A stretch of DNA of 64,000 nt, from NCBI RefSeq assembly GCF_037975245.1, contig NC_092561.1, forward strand, positions 1,028,501 through 1,092,500. The letters are read 5' to 3'. The translations under genes were made by a program, and so were the position numbers. The notes under the pieces are model-generated. The model did not search any database. It saw nothing but the letters and a program-made list of their open reading frames with translations, and was not told where the DNA came from. How positions within the stretch are numbered: the first letter of the stretch is position 1; every line of letters begins with the position of its first letter. The DNA is from Apostichopus japonicus (lineage: Eukaryota > Echinodermata > Holothuroidea > Aspidochirotida > Stichopodidae). Shown in pieces: positions 25,301-35,033 of this stretch.

Positions 25301-25844
25301 GAAATAGGGGAAAACATAAGCTCAGCTATATAGTTGTAGTTGCTAGAGACATCGGGGTGCTTCAAACTGATCTTCCTAACTTGATGAGGGACAGAAATAA
25401 ATGGGCAAATCTCAACATGATTCCGACTTCTGTCGACTAGAGAGAGAGAGAGTTCAGATGAGAGTATTTATCGTTTATCCATACTAACCATACTGGTGGT
25501 ATTTGTAAACAATTTCTACCTTCTTTTTTTCTCGAGATGACACTACAGTCATTTGGGATGTTGTTAACTGTACATCATGGCACCACACCTGTTTGCTTCA
25601 GTTTCACATACTTTATCAACTCTGAAAGTTTCAGCTATCATCATCAATCTTATTCGGGTTTTGGTGTTTTCATCTTTTTGACTCCGGCTAGCAATATGCA
25701 CACTTAATTGTTTTATTTTTTAATTAAAATTTTCTTTCTTCTTCTTCTCCACCACAGCATGTCCGAGAATTATCCAGAAAGCAATATCTTCTTAGAGCTC
25801 ACATTTACAAAGTTCGCCAGACAGCAGGTTTAAAAGCAACATGA
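16312..25844 (+). CDS. TSG101: TSG101, ESCRT-I subunit (11 exons)
   Basis: Ubiquitin-binding ESCRT-I subunit acting at endosomes in multivesicular-body sorting, cytokinesis and virus budding (known of the family). Exons: 16,312-16,353; 17,520-17,604; 18,761-18,826; 19,383-19,546; 20,011-20,188; 20,667-20,867; 21,289-21,410; 22,228-22,320; 23,800-23,933; 24,413-24,515; 25,758-25,844. All junctions are GT/AG and all phases fit, giving 424 residues (human 390). UEV domain at about 1-147 (ATYNIPICIWL, HVDANGRVYLPYLHEWKH), without the catalytic Cys of active E2s. Pro-rich linker about 148-250, coiled coil about 258-350, internal PTAP motif 355-358, and a C-terminal steadiness box from about 362 (HVRELSRKQ). 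Exon 1 encodes 14 codons, as in human. An acceptor at 16,211-16,212 suggests a 5'-UTR intron upstream. Exon 10 is flanked by junction-derived minisatellites. Confidence 0.96.
19514..19725 (+). repeat. Triplicated TSG101 exon 4 donor junction, 90-bp unit
   Basis: The last 33 bases of exon 4 (from gtatacctaccatacc) with its donor GTAAGT are repeated in intron 4 at about 19,604 and 19,686. The middle copy lacks 8 bp (ggaaacat), which explains the 90- and 82-bp spacings. Both intronic copies keep a donor-like GTAAG (GTAAGT in copy 2, GTAAGA in copy 3). Confidence 0.85.
21035..21205 (+). repeat. 31-bp minisatellite in TSG101 intron 6
   Basis: About five copies of a unit containing gaaatatgatttatcgtgg and acttttgagttt. 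It shows no resemblance to the adjacent exon borders. Confidence 0.85.
22660..22825. mobile_element. Hairpin MITE with 47-bp terminal inverted repeats
   Basis: Left arm 22,660-22,706 and right arm 22,779-22,825 are near-perfect inverted copies (ggggttaat-aacggtctag, then cgtgcgttactcaca). The arms are separated by a short spacer that is itself partly self-complementary. There is no open frame. A solo fragment of the same terminus (gtgcgttactcacaggatta) recurs at 22,933-22,952. It lies in TSG101 intron 8 and is non-autonomous. Confidence 0.8.
23950..24295 (+). repeat. 32-bp minisatellite resembling the exon 10 acceptor
   Basis: About ten copies of a unit containing catcagatcgttgaatctac, then tggcagcaaatc. 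The first 17 bases from tcagat match the border of TSG101 exon 10 (tcagattgttgaatctgg) at 16 of 17 positions, with the AG in the same place. The array ends about 120 bp upstream of exon 10. The copies lack a polypyrimidine tract, so they are poor acceptors. Confidence 0.75.
24478..25150 (+). repeat. 39-bp array of the TSG101 exon 10 donor junction
   Basis: About 17 copies of the sequence spanning the end of exon 10 and its donor. The unit is aatgtcatagagttagaagt, then attcttgaag, then GTNNGTAAC. The first copy is the genuine exon end with donor GTACGT; later copies carry GTTCGT, GTTGGT, GTTTGT, GTTCAT or GTATTA. With a 39-bp unit the frame stays open for ten further copies (VRNNVIELEVFLK each) until a 38-bp copy shifts it near 24,905. 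Confidence 0.93.
25150..25440 (+). pseudogene. Non-LTR retrotransposon RT C-terminal fragment
   Basis: An open stretch in TSG101 intron 10 reads KIQQRRLKLAGHSYR, LIMWTPKHGRRNRGK, VVVARDIGVLQTD and LMRDRNKWANL, ending in a stop at about 25,440. This order (RRLKxxGH, a GxRxRGxP-like basic stretch, a D-(T/I)G motif, DRxxW) is the familiar C-terminal tail of animal endonuclease/reverse-transcriptase proteins. The catalytic RT and endonuclease domains are absent, so this is a truncated fossil. It abuts the 39-bp array, and its frame is continuous with the last array copy. A gagaga run follows. Confidence 0.7.
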
Positions 25845-26199
25845 ATATAAGATAGATCAACGCAACCAAGGCATCTACTATTGCAGGCCCCCTACAGTAC
25901 CAAACCCATCCACCATCACCCTGCAAGTTGACCTCCCCCCTCCCCTCTCTATATCTTATCCACCCCTCACTGTTTGATATGCCAGTAAGTTAACTTACTA
26001 TAATGCTGTTGAATGCTGTGACAATGGATTGATTTAAGTTGGGGAAAAGCAGCATATGTAGATGAATTTTTATGATGCTGTTTTCGATTCCTCGCAGGAG
26101 GCAAATGGAATCTATGCGATGGTGTGTGTGTGTGTGTGTATGTATGTGACGCTTGTAAACATGGTAACTCAAAAAGTTAATGGTGGATTAACTTCATAC

Positions 26200-26480
26200 T
26201 TGATATGTGGATCCGTCTTATTGAGTACAAGTAGCCTATTGTTCTCTGTGCAGTTCAATGGCCATTTGGGGTCCACAGAGGTCAAAGTCTGAAAACTTTG
26301 TGAACTCGAAAAGTACATCTTTGTCTAACTTCATACATGGTATGCAGATTCAGCTTGTTGAGCAAATTACCCCTGGCCTACCTATTGAAATTGGTGGAGG
26401 TCAAAAGTAATTTGCTGTCAACAGTTTAGTGCAAGTCTGAAAATCTGTAAACACGAAAACACAAGAGCTTTATCTTTCTT
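26200..26480 (+). repeat. Dispersed repeat with 'ggtcaaa' words
   Basis: Contains caatggccatttggggtcca, a 'gaggtcaaagtctgaaaac' segment, aacttcatacatggtatgca, and 'attggtggaggtcaaaagt'. It has the look of a degenerate dispersed repeat and shares the 'aggtcaaa' and 'tttgacctc' vocabulary seen at 51.2-52.1 and 63.5-63.9 kb. Boundaries are approximate. A (GT)n run precedes it at about 26,122-26,140. Confidence 0.45.
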
Positions 26481-26779
26481 AAACTTTCTGGATACTGAAA
26501 CATTTTGGTTTAAAATTCTTAACTCTAAAATCCTTACATGGTTGATGCCCACAAGGGATTGCTACAAATCTCTTCTGGTTCTCACTTAATTCTTGGATAA
26601 ATTTTAAATCTACATTAGTCAGATAGTTATTTTGAATTTTGTGCAACTTGTATGACAAGGAATCACAAGCTCGCTGGCTTTCTGGTTTGTCCTAAGAATT
26701 ATGAAATAGTCATTTAGTCAACTAAACTGCTTAAAGCAAGATTTAAGATAAAGTTGTTACAACTATCAATGTGGTGACA

Positions 26780-27420
26780 TGTTCATTCATCTATGTCTGT
26801 TAAATCAGGTCTTTTAAGATGAATTACTATGATGGTATTGTTATTTCTGTTATTGTGACACATTCATTCATCTTAAAACATGTTAAAGCAGGATTTTAGG
26901 TAAATTTGTATGATAGGTTGTTACTCATATGCATGCTGTGACACATTCATTCATGTTAGCTTGTTAAGACAGGTCTTTAAGAGGAATTACTATGATGGTA
27001 GTTGTTATATCTGTTATTGTGACACATAAATTCATGTTATGACATCTTAAAGCAGGATTTTAGGTAAATTTGTATGATATGTTTGTTACTAATATGCATG
27101 CTGTGACACATTCATTCATGTTAGCTTGTTAAAACAGGTCTTTAAGATGAATTACTATGATGGTATTGTTATTTCTGTTGGTGTGACACATTCATTCATG
27201 TTATAACATCTTAAATCAGGATTTTAGGTGAATTTGTATGATAGTTTGTTACTCATATTCATGTTGTGACACGTTCATTCATGTCTGTTAAAGCAGGATT
27301 TTTAGATGAACTAGTATGATGATGTTGTTACTTCTGTTAGTCTGATGCATTCATTCAAGTCTATTAAAGCAGGATTTTGAGATGAATTTCTGTGATGTTA
27401 TACATTCTGTGCATATTCAT
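26780..27420 (+). repeat. Tandem array, alternating about 90-100 bp subunits
   Basis: Repeats of gtgacacattcattcatgtt, then either 'agcttgttaaaacaggtcttt' or 'ataacatcttaaagcaggattt', then 'gatgaattactatgatggt' or 'ggtaaatttgtatgatag'. Two related subunits alternate, giving a higher-order period of about 185-190 bp with roughly three periods. It lies in the intergenic region downstream of TSG101. Confidence 0.8.
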
Positions 27421-27674
27421 GTTTGGCTGATAGAGCAGATTTCAAGTCAAATTTGCAATATTTTTCTAACGAGAAACTCCACATCCTAGAGCAGCGGGAA
27501 AAATTGCCGTTGTAAGCAATCAGTATGGTGACAATTTCACTGGGATATTGTAGTCCTAAAATGTGTCTCGATCCTTATTGTTGAAATGGTTGATGTTTCG
27601 TGTAATAGCCAATTTCAATCACTCCTGTTTAAGAGGTCTGCATGTCACCGAAGTCTATCGGTCGATCCCAACCT

Positions 27675-27999
27675 GTGGCGGAGCTAGGGGTATTGGTCAG
27701 GGGGGGGGGGGAGAATGGTCTGTAGGGGCGCTTTCAACACTATCTAAGCGGAGCGCCACCACAGGTTGTCACAGAGCACACAGAAATTTTGAGTAAAGCT
27801 ACTCCCTAGATCGCCAAAATGACCCTTCACGGGCCTTGCTAATTTGTGACAAATGTCAATAGGTAGATGAGAGCGCAATAAAAAAGTCAATAGTCGCGAA
27901 TAAGTAAAAAGTGTTCAAAAGCTGAAAAGGGCATCAGCAGTGCATTTGAGTCAGTCAGGGGGGCATCCGCCCCCCCCAACTGTATGGACGCTCCGCCAC
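27675..27999. mobile_element. MITE-like element, GTGGCGGAGC termini
   Basis: The left end gtggcggagctagggg and the right end gctccgccac are inverted copies of a 10-bp terminus. The right side carries a C-run and the left a G-run, also inverted. It is about 325 bp with no open frame. I cannot see a clear target-site duplication. Confidence 0.6.
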
Positions 28000-28859
28000 T
28001 GCTACCAAGCATGGAATATTTTTAATGGATCAGGATATTGGACAATACTTTACATAAATTTAATTATTTCCAGAACTAATTGGGGGATGTGAAATAGTTA
28101 TCTTCACTCACACTTGTTTTAATGTTTTTAATGAGGCTAACTCTGGTGTGTTCTGATAATTGGAGATATTAAGTCTTTACCTTATAATGTATATTTTGCT
28201 CTTTTCTATGTATCAAACTTGCTAAACTGCGGTAAATAGTAACTAATCTTTGTTATTTCTTTCTAGGTTGTTTGTCCTACCTTTAACTTAATGAAACCCC
28301 TCCACTGCTGATATGTTGTCACCATGGTAACAGAAGTGCAGAATATAATTGCTAGATTATATCGTTTTGTCCCCCCTGTCTATATAAATGAAGACATAAG
28401 GATGGATTACTTAGTTGATTTAACTGAAAGACCATTTAAATTCCCTTTACGAGGATCCTTTTCTATTTACCAGAGACGGTTAGTCGAGAGCAGCTGTTAA
28501 GATGCTTTTTCAGCAAGGTTAAAAATTCTACAGGAATGCATGATACAAAAAATAAAAAAACCAAAAAACTAAAAGATGACGTCAAAGTTTCTGTACATTT
28601 AGATAAAACACTTTATTCACTGTACATATCATTAAAGTAAACTGTGCATATCACACAATTTATTTCTACACTTATCATTTATTAGCTAACTCTGTACTTT
28701 TTATCTTTACAAATAATACAAATGAAATGGTTGATAAAGAATACAAACTACCGTTTGATATAGCTATGTTATCGCCTATTTGTTATTACAGATGAAGAAA
28801 ATTCGACAAGACTATAAAATGTGACCAAACAGACATGTTCCTTTTATGACCTGTTGATA

Positions 28860-29625
28860 ATCTATACAACAGTGCGTCTCGACTTGATACATTTCTTGTG
28901 TGTCTCCCCCATCTGCGCCTACAGATAGTCTATACAACAGTGTATCTGGACTGGATACATTCCTGTTGTCCCTTCCCCACCCCTCTATAGATAGTCCATA
29001 TAACTATCTGGACTGGTTACATTCCTGTTGTCCCTTTCTCCCCCCCCCCCCTATAGATAGTCCATACAACAGTGTATCTGGACTGGATACATTCCTGTTG
29101 TCCCTTCCCCACCCCTCTATAGATAGTCCATATAACTATCTGGACTGGTTACATTCCTGTTGTCCCTTTCTCCCCCCCCCCTATAGATAGTCCATACAAC
29201 AGTGTATCTGGACTGGATACATTCCTGTTATCCCTCCCCCCCTATAAATAGTCCATACAACAGTGTATCTGGACTGGTTACATTCCTGTTATCCCTCCCC
29301 CCTATAGATAGTCCATACAACAGTGTATCTGGACTGGATACATTCCTGTTATCCCTCCCCCCTATAAATAGTCCATACAACAGTGTATCTGGACTGGATA
29401 CATTCCTGTTGTCCCTCCCAATCTACAGAAAGTCCATACAACAGTGTATCTGGACTGGTTACATTCCTGTTGTCCCTCCCAATCTACAGATAGTCCATAC
29501 AACAGTGTATCTGGACTGGTTACATTCCTGTTGTCCCTCCCAATCAACAGAAAGTCCATACAACAGTGTATCTGGACTGAATACATTCCTGTTGTCCCTC
29601 CCCTCCTACAGATAGGCCTTACAAT
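28860..29625 (+). repeat. Minisatellite with dimeric higher-order repeat
   Basis: About 13 copies of a 55-63-bp unit: gatagtccatacaacagtgt, then atctggactgg-tacattcctgtt-tccct and a C-run. Near 28,926-29,180 two unlike units (one full, one shortened to 'catataactatctgg') form a dimer that is itself duplicated. Diverged single copies occur at about 28,857 and 29,990. The open frames across it follow from the repetition. Confidence 0.88.
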
Positions 29626-30149
29626 AGGACTAAATACATGTTATGTTCCCGTGTGTAAAAATAAAGCATTTTGTCTGGACCCATTGCCAGCCTCCCTCTT
29701 CCCAATCCCTTGCTGTAGAATAATCCTCAAGTTATGTATCCAATACTGACACAATTTTCTGGACTATCTAAAGTGCAGGTAGTCCAGAAATTTGTGTCAG
29801 TATTGAAAACATAACTTGAGTATAGAACCTTTACATATTCTGTACCCATAGTGTATCAGACCTGGACAGAAACATCATGTTCCCAACCCCTACTACCAGC
29901 CCCCTACTCCCAGCCCCCTATTCCCATCCAGATCCCAACCCCTATTCCCATCCCAACCCCTATTGCCATCCCCCTCCCAACACTGAAACTCTGTACAACA
30001 GTGTTCCTAGACTGAATACAATACTTACTATTCAAAATAAAACCACTGTTTGCATTGGATTCATAGTAATGAAAATCAATGGAAAATTAGATCGTGTGTC
30101 CGGTCCACATACTGACATTAACGACATTAACCACCAACCCTAGAAGTAC

Positions 30150-32580
30150 CTTCATTGATATGTCGTATACCTTCACAATTTGGCATGGAGTGACAGCCAA
30201 AACATTTTCCCAACCAAAAATAACGAGAGCTGGTCACCTCATCACAGAGAATATTTATGCAGTTATGTCTCTAACAGTACGATGTATGTGCTCAAAAAAT
30301 ATATCACACAAAAACTGTTGTTACTATTCATCCAATCAAATTCATCTTTACATATGCAAAGTTCTGTTCAACTTTCTATTCCAGATCTTATTCCATGGTT
30401 AGTAAGGCATTCTTAGTTTTGACTAATCACAACCATACCTGGAATAAGTTGCATCAAAGCAGTATCTTTTTCCCCACTCATCTGATTTTAAATTTATTAA
30501 AAAGAAATAATCATAAGTTCACTTCGAGACAATAGAACTGTAAGTGGACTGTCAGCATGAAATATTACAAAATTGAAATAAGTGCAACTAATAAACACCG
30601 ACTTGATTCTCTAATTCTTGGTGAGTTTACAAATATCTGTTCCACCACCAACAAGCTATCATTACATTACTTCTGTGATTTGACCAGGTAAGTTGTTGTG
30701 AAACCCCTTCATAGGTTCTTAACTAAGCAGTTTTTAACTACAGTTCTCAACTCTGTAAAACACCATTCCTATGAGGCCATATACAATGAACAAAAAGTTA
30801 TTACTAATCCGTCAAGATTTTGCCTTCTAGTTTGCCTCGAATCCTCAAAAATACGGGAAACATTCTCATCAATCCATCTGGACCTTAAATGTATGCATTA
30901 ATGAATGCACACAATGGCTTCCTTAGACTGGTATGTCGAAAATAGATTTGGAAAAATGTTGATATATTTTGCTGCAGTATTTGAAATGTGGCTTGCCTAG
31001 CCAAGCTTAATGCCAATGCAATGATGGCAGGCTGAGATTTGAAGTACAGAGCATCAAATAATGTCTCAGATCAAAATTTAACAGGCTGTTTTATCTCCTT
31101 GTTTGACAGCCAAAGCTTTCCACAAGGTTATTGAAGGAATGACCGGTAGAAGCCTTGGACGTTCTTTTCATCTACACATCTACCTGTTGCTAAGTAACTA
31201 ACCATCCTGTTCAGACAAATTAAAAATTAAAGGCAGAGTTGTCCGCAGAACAATTAGCAAATTTTTCTCAAAACTAAATTTCACAACTACCAGCTTAACA
31301 ACCTTCCCAAATCATGTTTTCTTATTTGTTTGTTTTTCGCTGTAACACTGAAATATTGATCCAACAACAACATTTGTAGATGTTGACTGGTCCCCCCCCC
31401 CTCTCTCTCTCTGAAACCAAACTTAAACGGAATGATGTAAACCAGAAACTACATGCAAAGTAATACTTAGAACACATAGAGTATGACAGAGTTTAATATC
31501 GGTTACGTAAAACTAACATGCAACGTATTGTTAACGGCTACGATCACGCAAGTGTTATCAACGACAATATATTGAATAGTTAAAAACTGCCTTTGAAAGA
31601 CTAAATACGTTTTACTGTAATGTTCAGCCACTTGTGTGTTACTGTATAGGTGCATTTGGTTTTAAAGCTTTTTCCTTTTTCCTTTTCTTTAAATTTTTGC
31701 CTTTCACAAACCTTCTCAGCAACCCATGAAAGACATTTTGTAATTTAAATGGTTAAATCATTTCCAAAGCTCCCATCTTAAATTCTTACACATTGTTCTT
31801 GTTCCTGGCACATTATTCCTTCCTTTTTCATATTGTACATATTGCCTCATCTTGACCCATTTTGTCAGTTTTGAACCGACACATTTCAAAAACACATTCC
31901 ATCAATATTTCATGAAGAAAAATTCTCAAACTTTACAGTTTTGTAAATCAACATGCAAACATTACAATCAAATAAATCTTTGCTGCAAGAAACTTGTAAA
32001 CAGAAGAGACAAAGATTAATCGTTTTCAAATTTGTACAAGAACCTCAAGATTATTTCAAACTATTCTTACAAAGCAAGAACTCGGGTCGACAAGAACTCA
32101 AGTTAATACACACAATTCCACATAATTGTGACAAAAAACATATAATTCTCCTGTTCCAAGCAAAAGCACCAACTCAATGTAAACTAATATTAGCTAAGAT
32201 TATAAATAAAGCCTAAATACAAGCATAGTGATAGCATACTGTGGGACTATTCTGGCAACGTTAGTAACAAATTGTCCTCTTTTCCACTTGGTCTAAAAAT
32301 GAAATGACTTTCTAACAAGTCTCTTGTCATCCCCCCCCCCCCACCATGCCCCCACAGAACCCTCAATTTAAGGTTACCATACTTATCAGAGGAAAGAAGG
32401 ACACTTTGCAGCCAGAGGGAGTGTTTTTTTTAAAATATTTGAGAGGTTATCTTTCCTTCGAGGGGAATAGTTGGTTTCGATGAGTGCAGTCTGACTTGAA
32501 GGAAGATCGCCAAATCACTGAGTAGAAAGGTTTGTCCACTGTACCTAGTACAACATTGTCAGAACTGCCTAAAAACTCTG
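30150..32580. other. Intergenic DNA, nothing recognisable
   Basis: AT-rich sequence between the convergent TSG101 and MDM2 genes. There are only short open frames without splice support or family similarity. Confidence 0.5.
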
Positions 32581-32593
32581 GACATTGATTTAA

Positions 32594-32838
32594 AGGTAGT
32601 CAGTATAGGCCCCAAATTATAGCACGCTATAATTGCTAGAAGTTTTCAAAAAGTACTTTCCTGGAGGTCTTTACTCTCCAAATTGTTCGCAGACCATTTT
32701 TAAGGAACACACAAAGGTGACTGAATGTCCCAGTGTGGAAAATTCCCTCGAAGGTTGTAATAAAAACAGTTTAAGAATTTTGACCAAAGATGACCACATT
32801 TGAATATCTAGCATATTTGGGGCTAATACAGCATACCT
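32594..32838 (+). mobile_element. 245-bp TTAA-flanked MITE, copy 1
   Basis: Flanked on both sides by TTAA (32,590-32,593 and 32,839-32,842). The ends are inverted: aggtagtcagtat at left and atacagcatacct at right. The interior contains 'ataggccccaaattatagca' and 'gaatatctagcatatttggg'. A second copy of identical length lies at 55,762-56,006. TTAA targets are typical of piggyBac and Kolobok transposons. It encodes nothing. Confidence 0.82.
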
Positions 32839-34708
32839 TTAAGGCTTGGTATATCCATCCAGAGTCTTAGGTGGCAAACGAGGAGCACGACAATTCACAC
32901 CTAAGGTAACCGTACCCAACCCTCAATTAGCAACCAAGTATCAGGACTACATGGTAATGAAAATTTACACTTTTTTACATGCAACTGTTAATATTACATT
33001 GAATTCCTATGAACATAATGGAAAATGAAACCATTTCTCAAAGGCAAAAATCTTACCAAATCTTTCTCCTATCTCATCTTACAGTCCTCACAGTGAAAGA
33101 AACTGTACACAATTACAAAAATAAGTTTTAATCCGAGTAAAATTAGAAAACCACAAAGGAAAAACAAAAAACTATTCCTATGTTAAACCTGTCTTTTTCT
33201 TTCCTTGTCAGATTTAACCTATTTAACTTCAGGTCTGTATCTAAATATGGTTACAGATAACAGTCTTTCCAGATAGGATGTAGGGGCCTGTTCAGGGTCA
33301 TTTGTAATGCTCATCTCCATATGGACATAAAGCAGGCTTATCTAGTTAACAGGCCTGCTCTTTGTCAAACTCTATACCTTTTTAGTCCGGGAATGCATGA
33401 AACACGTGAACAGAAATTTGGTATACAGCTAACATGACACTTATAACCAACCCTCCCCCTAAAGTGACAAGCATCTCCACACATGACTATGATGCAATAC
33501 TAAAAGCCGACAACAAGCGTTAAATTAAAACCAATATAAAGTCACCAATGTTTTCATTTCATGATCATCACATACAAGACTATAAATGCAACTACACAAT
33601 CGACCATTATCATACTTGAAAGTCTTGTCGAAAGGAATCGCAAAAATATGATATGCTAAAGACAGTGTAATGAAGAAGGCTCTTTTTGTCTTTAAAGAAA
33701 TAGCTTGTTTGTTACTGTACATGTAGACTGACGATCATAATTCAATAAAATAAATGTGACAAAGTCATTTTAATACCCACCCGTCAATAAAACGCCACAA
33801 TATGCGAGCAATTAAATGAATGATGATGCCTGCTGAATCAAATGTCAACAACTATTTCACAGCTATGCTCTAACCATTTCCTCTCATGGAGCAAACTTAT
33901 TATTTTTTCCAACTTAACCCCCCCTTCCCCGAACGACTGTGAACAACTTTCCGGATCAGAACATTGAGGAGAGTGGAATGAGGCAGTGGTCTGCCACCTA
34001 TGGGGTGTAACCCACAAGTGGGTTGTGAAAAATCTTCAATGGCTTGCAGGAATTTTGGTCTAGACGGAAACTTTTGCGACAGCTTTCAAAGTCTAATGAT
34101 GGAGATCGATTAAGTTGTTGTGTTATAAAAACATCAAGTCCAAGACAGTTTTCGTGCATTCTGAGTATCCTTTCCTCTGGTGGAGGGGAGGGGAGGGGGG
34201 TAGGTGGTGGGGTGAGGGAGAGATTCAGCAGTCTGGTACCCACTCACAAACACTTTAATTACAAACCGATATTTAATGATATCGAATTTGATCGTTCCAG
34301 AATGTTCTCTGAACATACTGAGTTTATACTGACCTCATAATACATAAAGTTGCAAAGACAAAGGTAGCGCTAGCTGTATTGCAATATTTAGGAGAAGAGA
34401 TTTTAAAATTTCTCAACTTTTTGTGGCAGTCATCTGAATGGACAAATGCAAGCGGGATGAACCATTCATGAAAGTTTTGAACTTTCTCTTTAGTAACGAA
34501 AGCTAATGATATTCACATTTTTGGTTTTGGAAGATGAGTCCCCCCCCCCCACCCTTTCTTACAGGCAGAAAAGAAAAGCTGCCTAGCTTAACATATATAT
34601 CTATAGAGAATTTGCAATGTTTGGTTCCTTCCTGTTATCAGAGATTTACTGATATCATTCTAGCAATTACGAGTGCCGCTGTGTGACCTTCAATAATAAC
34701 GGTAATTG

Positions 34709-34714
34709 TTTATT
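34709..34714 (-). terminator. Possible MDM2 polyadenylation signal AATAAA
   Basis: tttatt on the plus strand gives AATAAA on the minus strand about 320 bp past the MDM2 stop codon. It is the nearest canonical hexamer I noticed, but the hexamer is common in AT-rich DNA. Confidence 0.3.
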
Positions 34715-35033
34715 GCATTTAAAGTTCACCTATTCAGAAAACTGCTAATCCCCTACTAATCCCCTGACTTTGAAATATTTAAGCAATATCCAGATCATAA
34801 TAACTTACTATATAATAACTACACATATAATTAATAATTTTGTACCAACTTCTGCCATGCAAGCAAGAATTCTCACACATTTCCATCTGGACAATTTTTT
34901 AATTGAGCTCTTAATAGTCCGTGTTAGAAAATATACTGTATTACGTCAAAATGCAAGGCACAAAAACAGACGTGTGCAGAGAAAGTAGAATAAATATAAC
35001 TATTTTGCATGCCATTCAAGGGTTGCTTTTCTG

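Noticed and set aside
29202-29615. 137-codon plus-strand frame (SPYNSVSGLDTFLLSL repeats)
   Set aside because: By-product of a minisatellite; no start context, domain or splice evidence.
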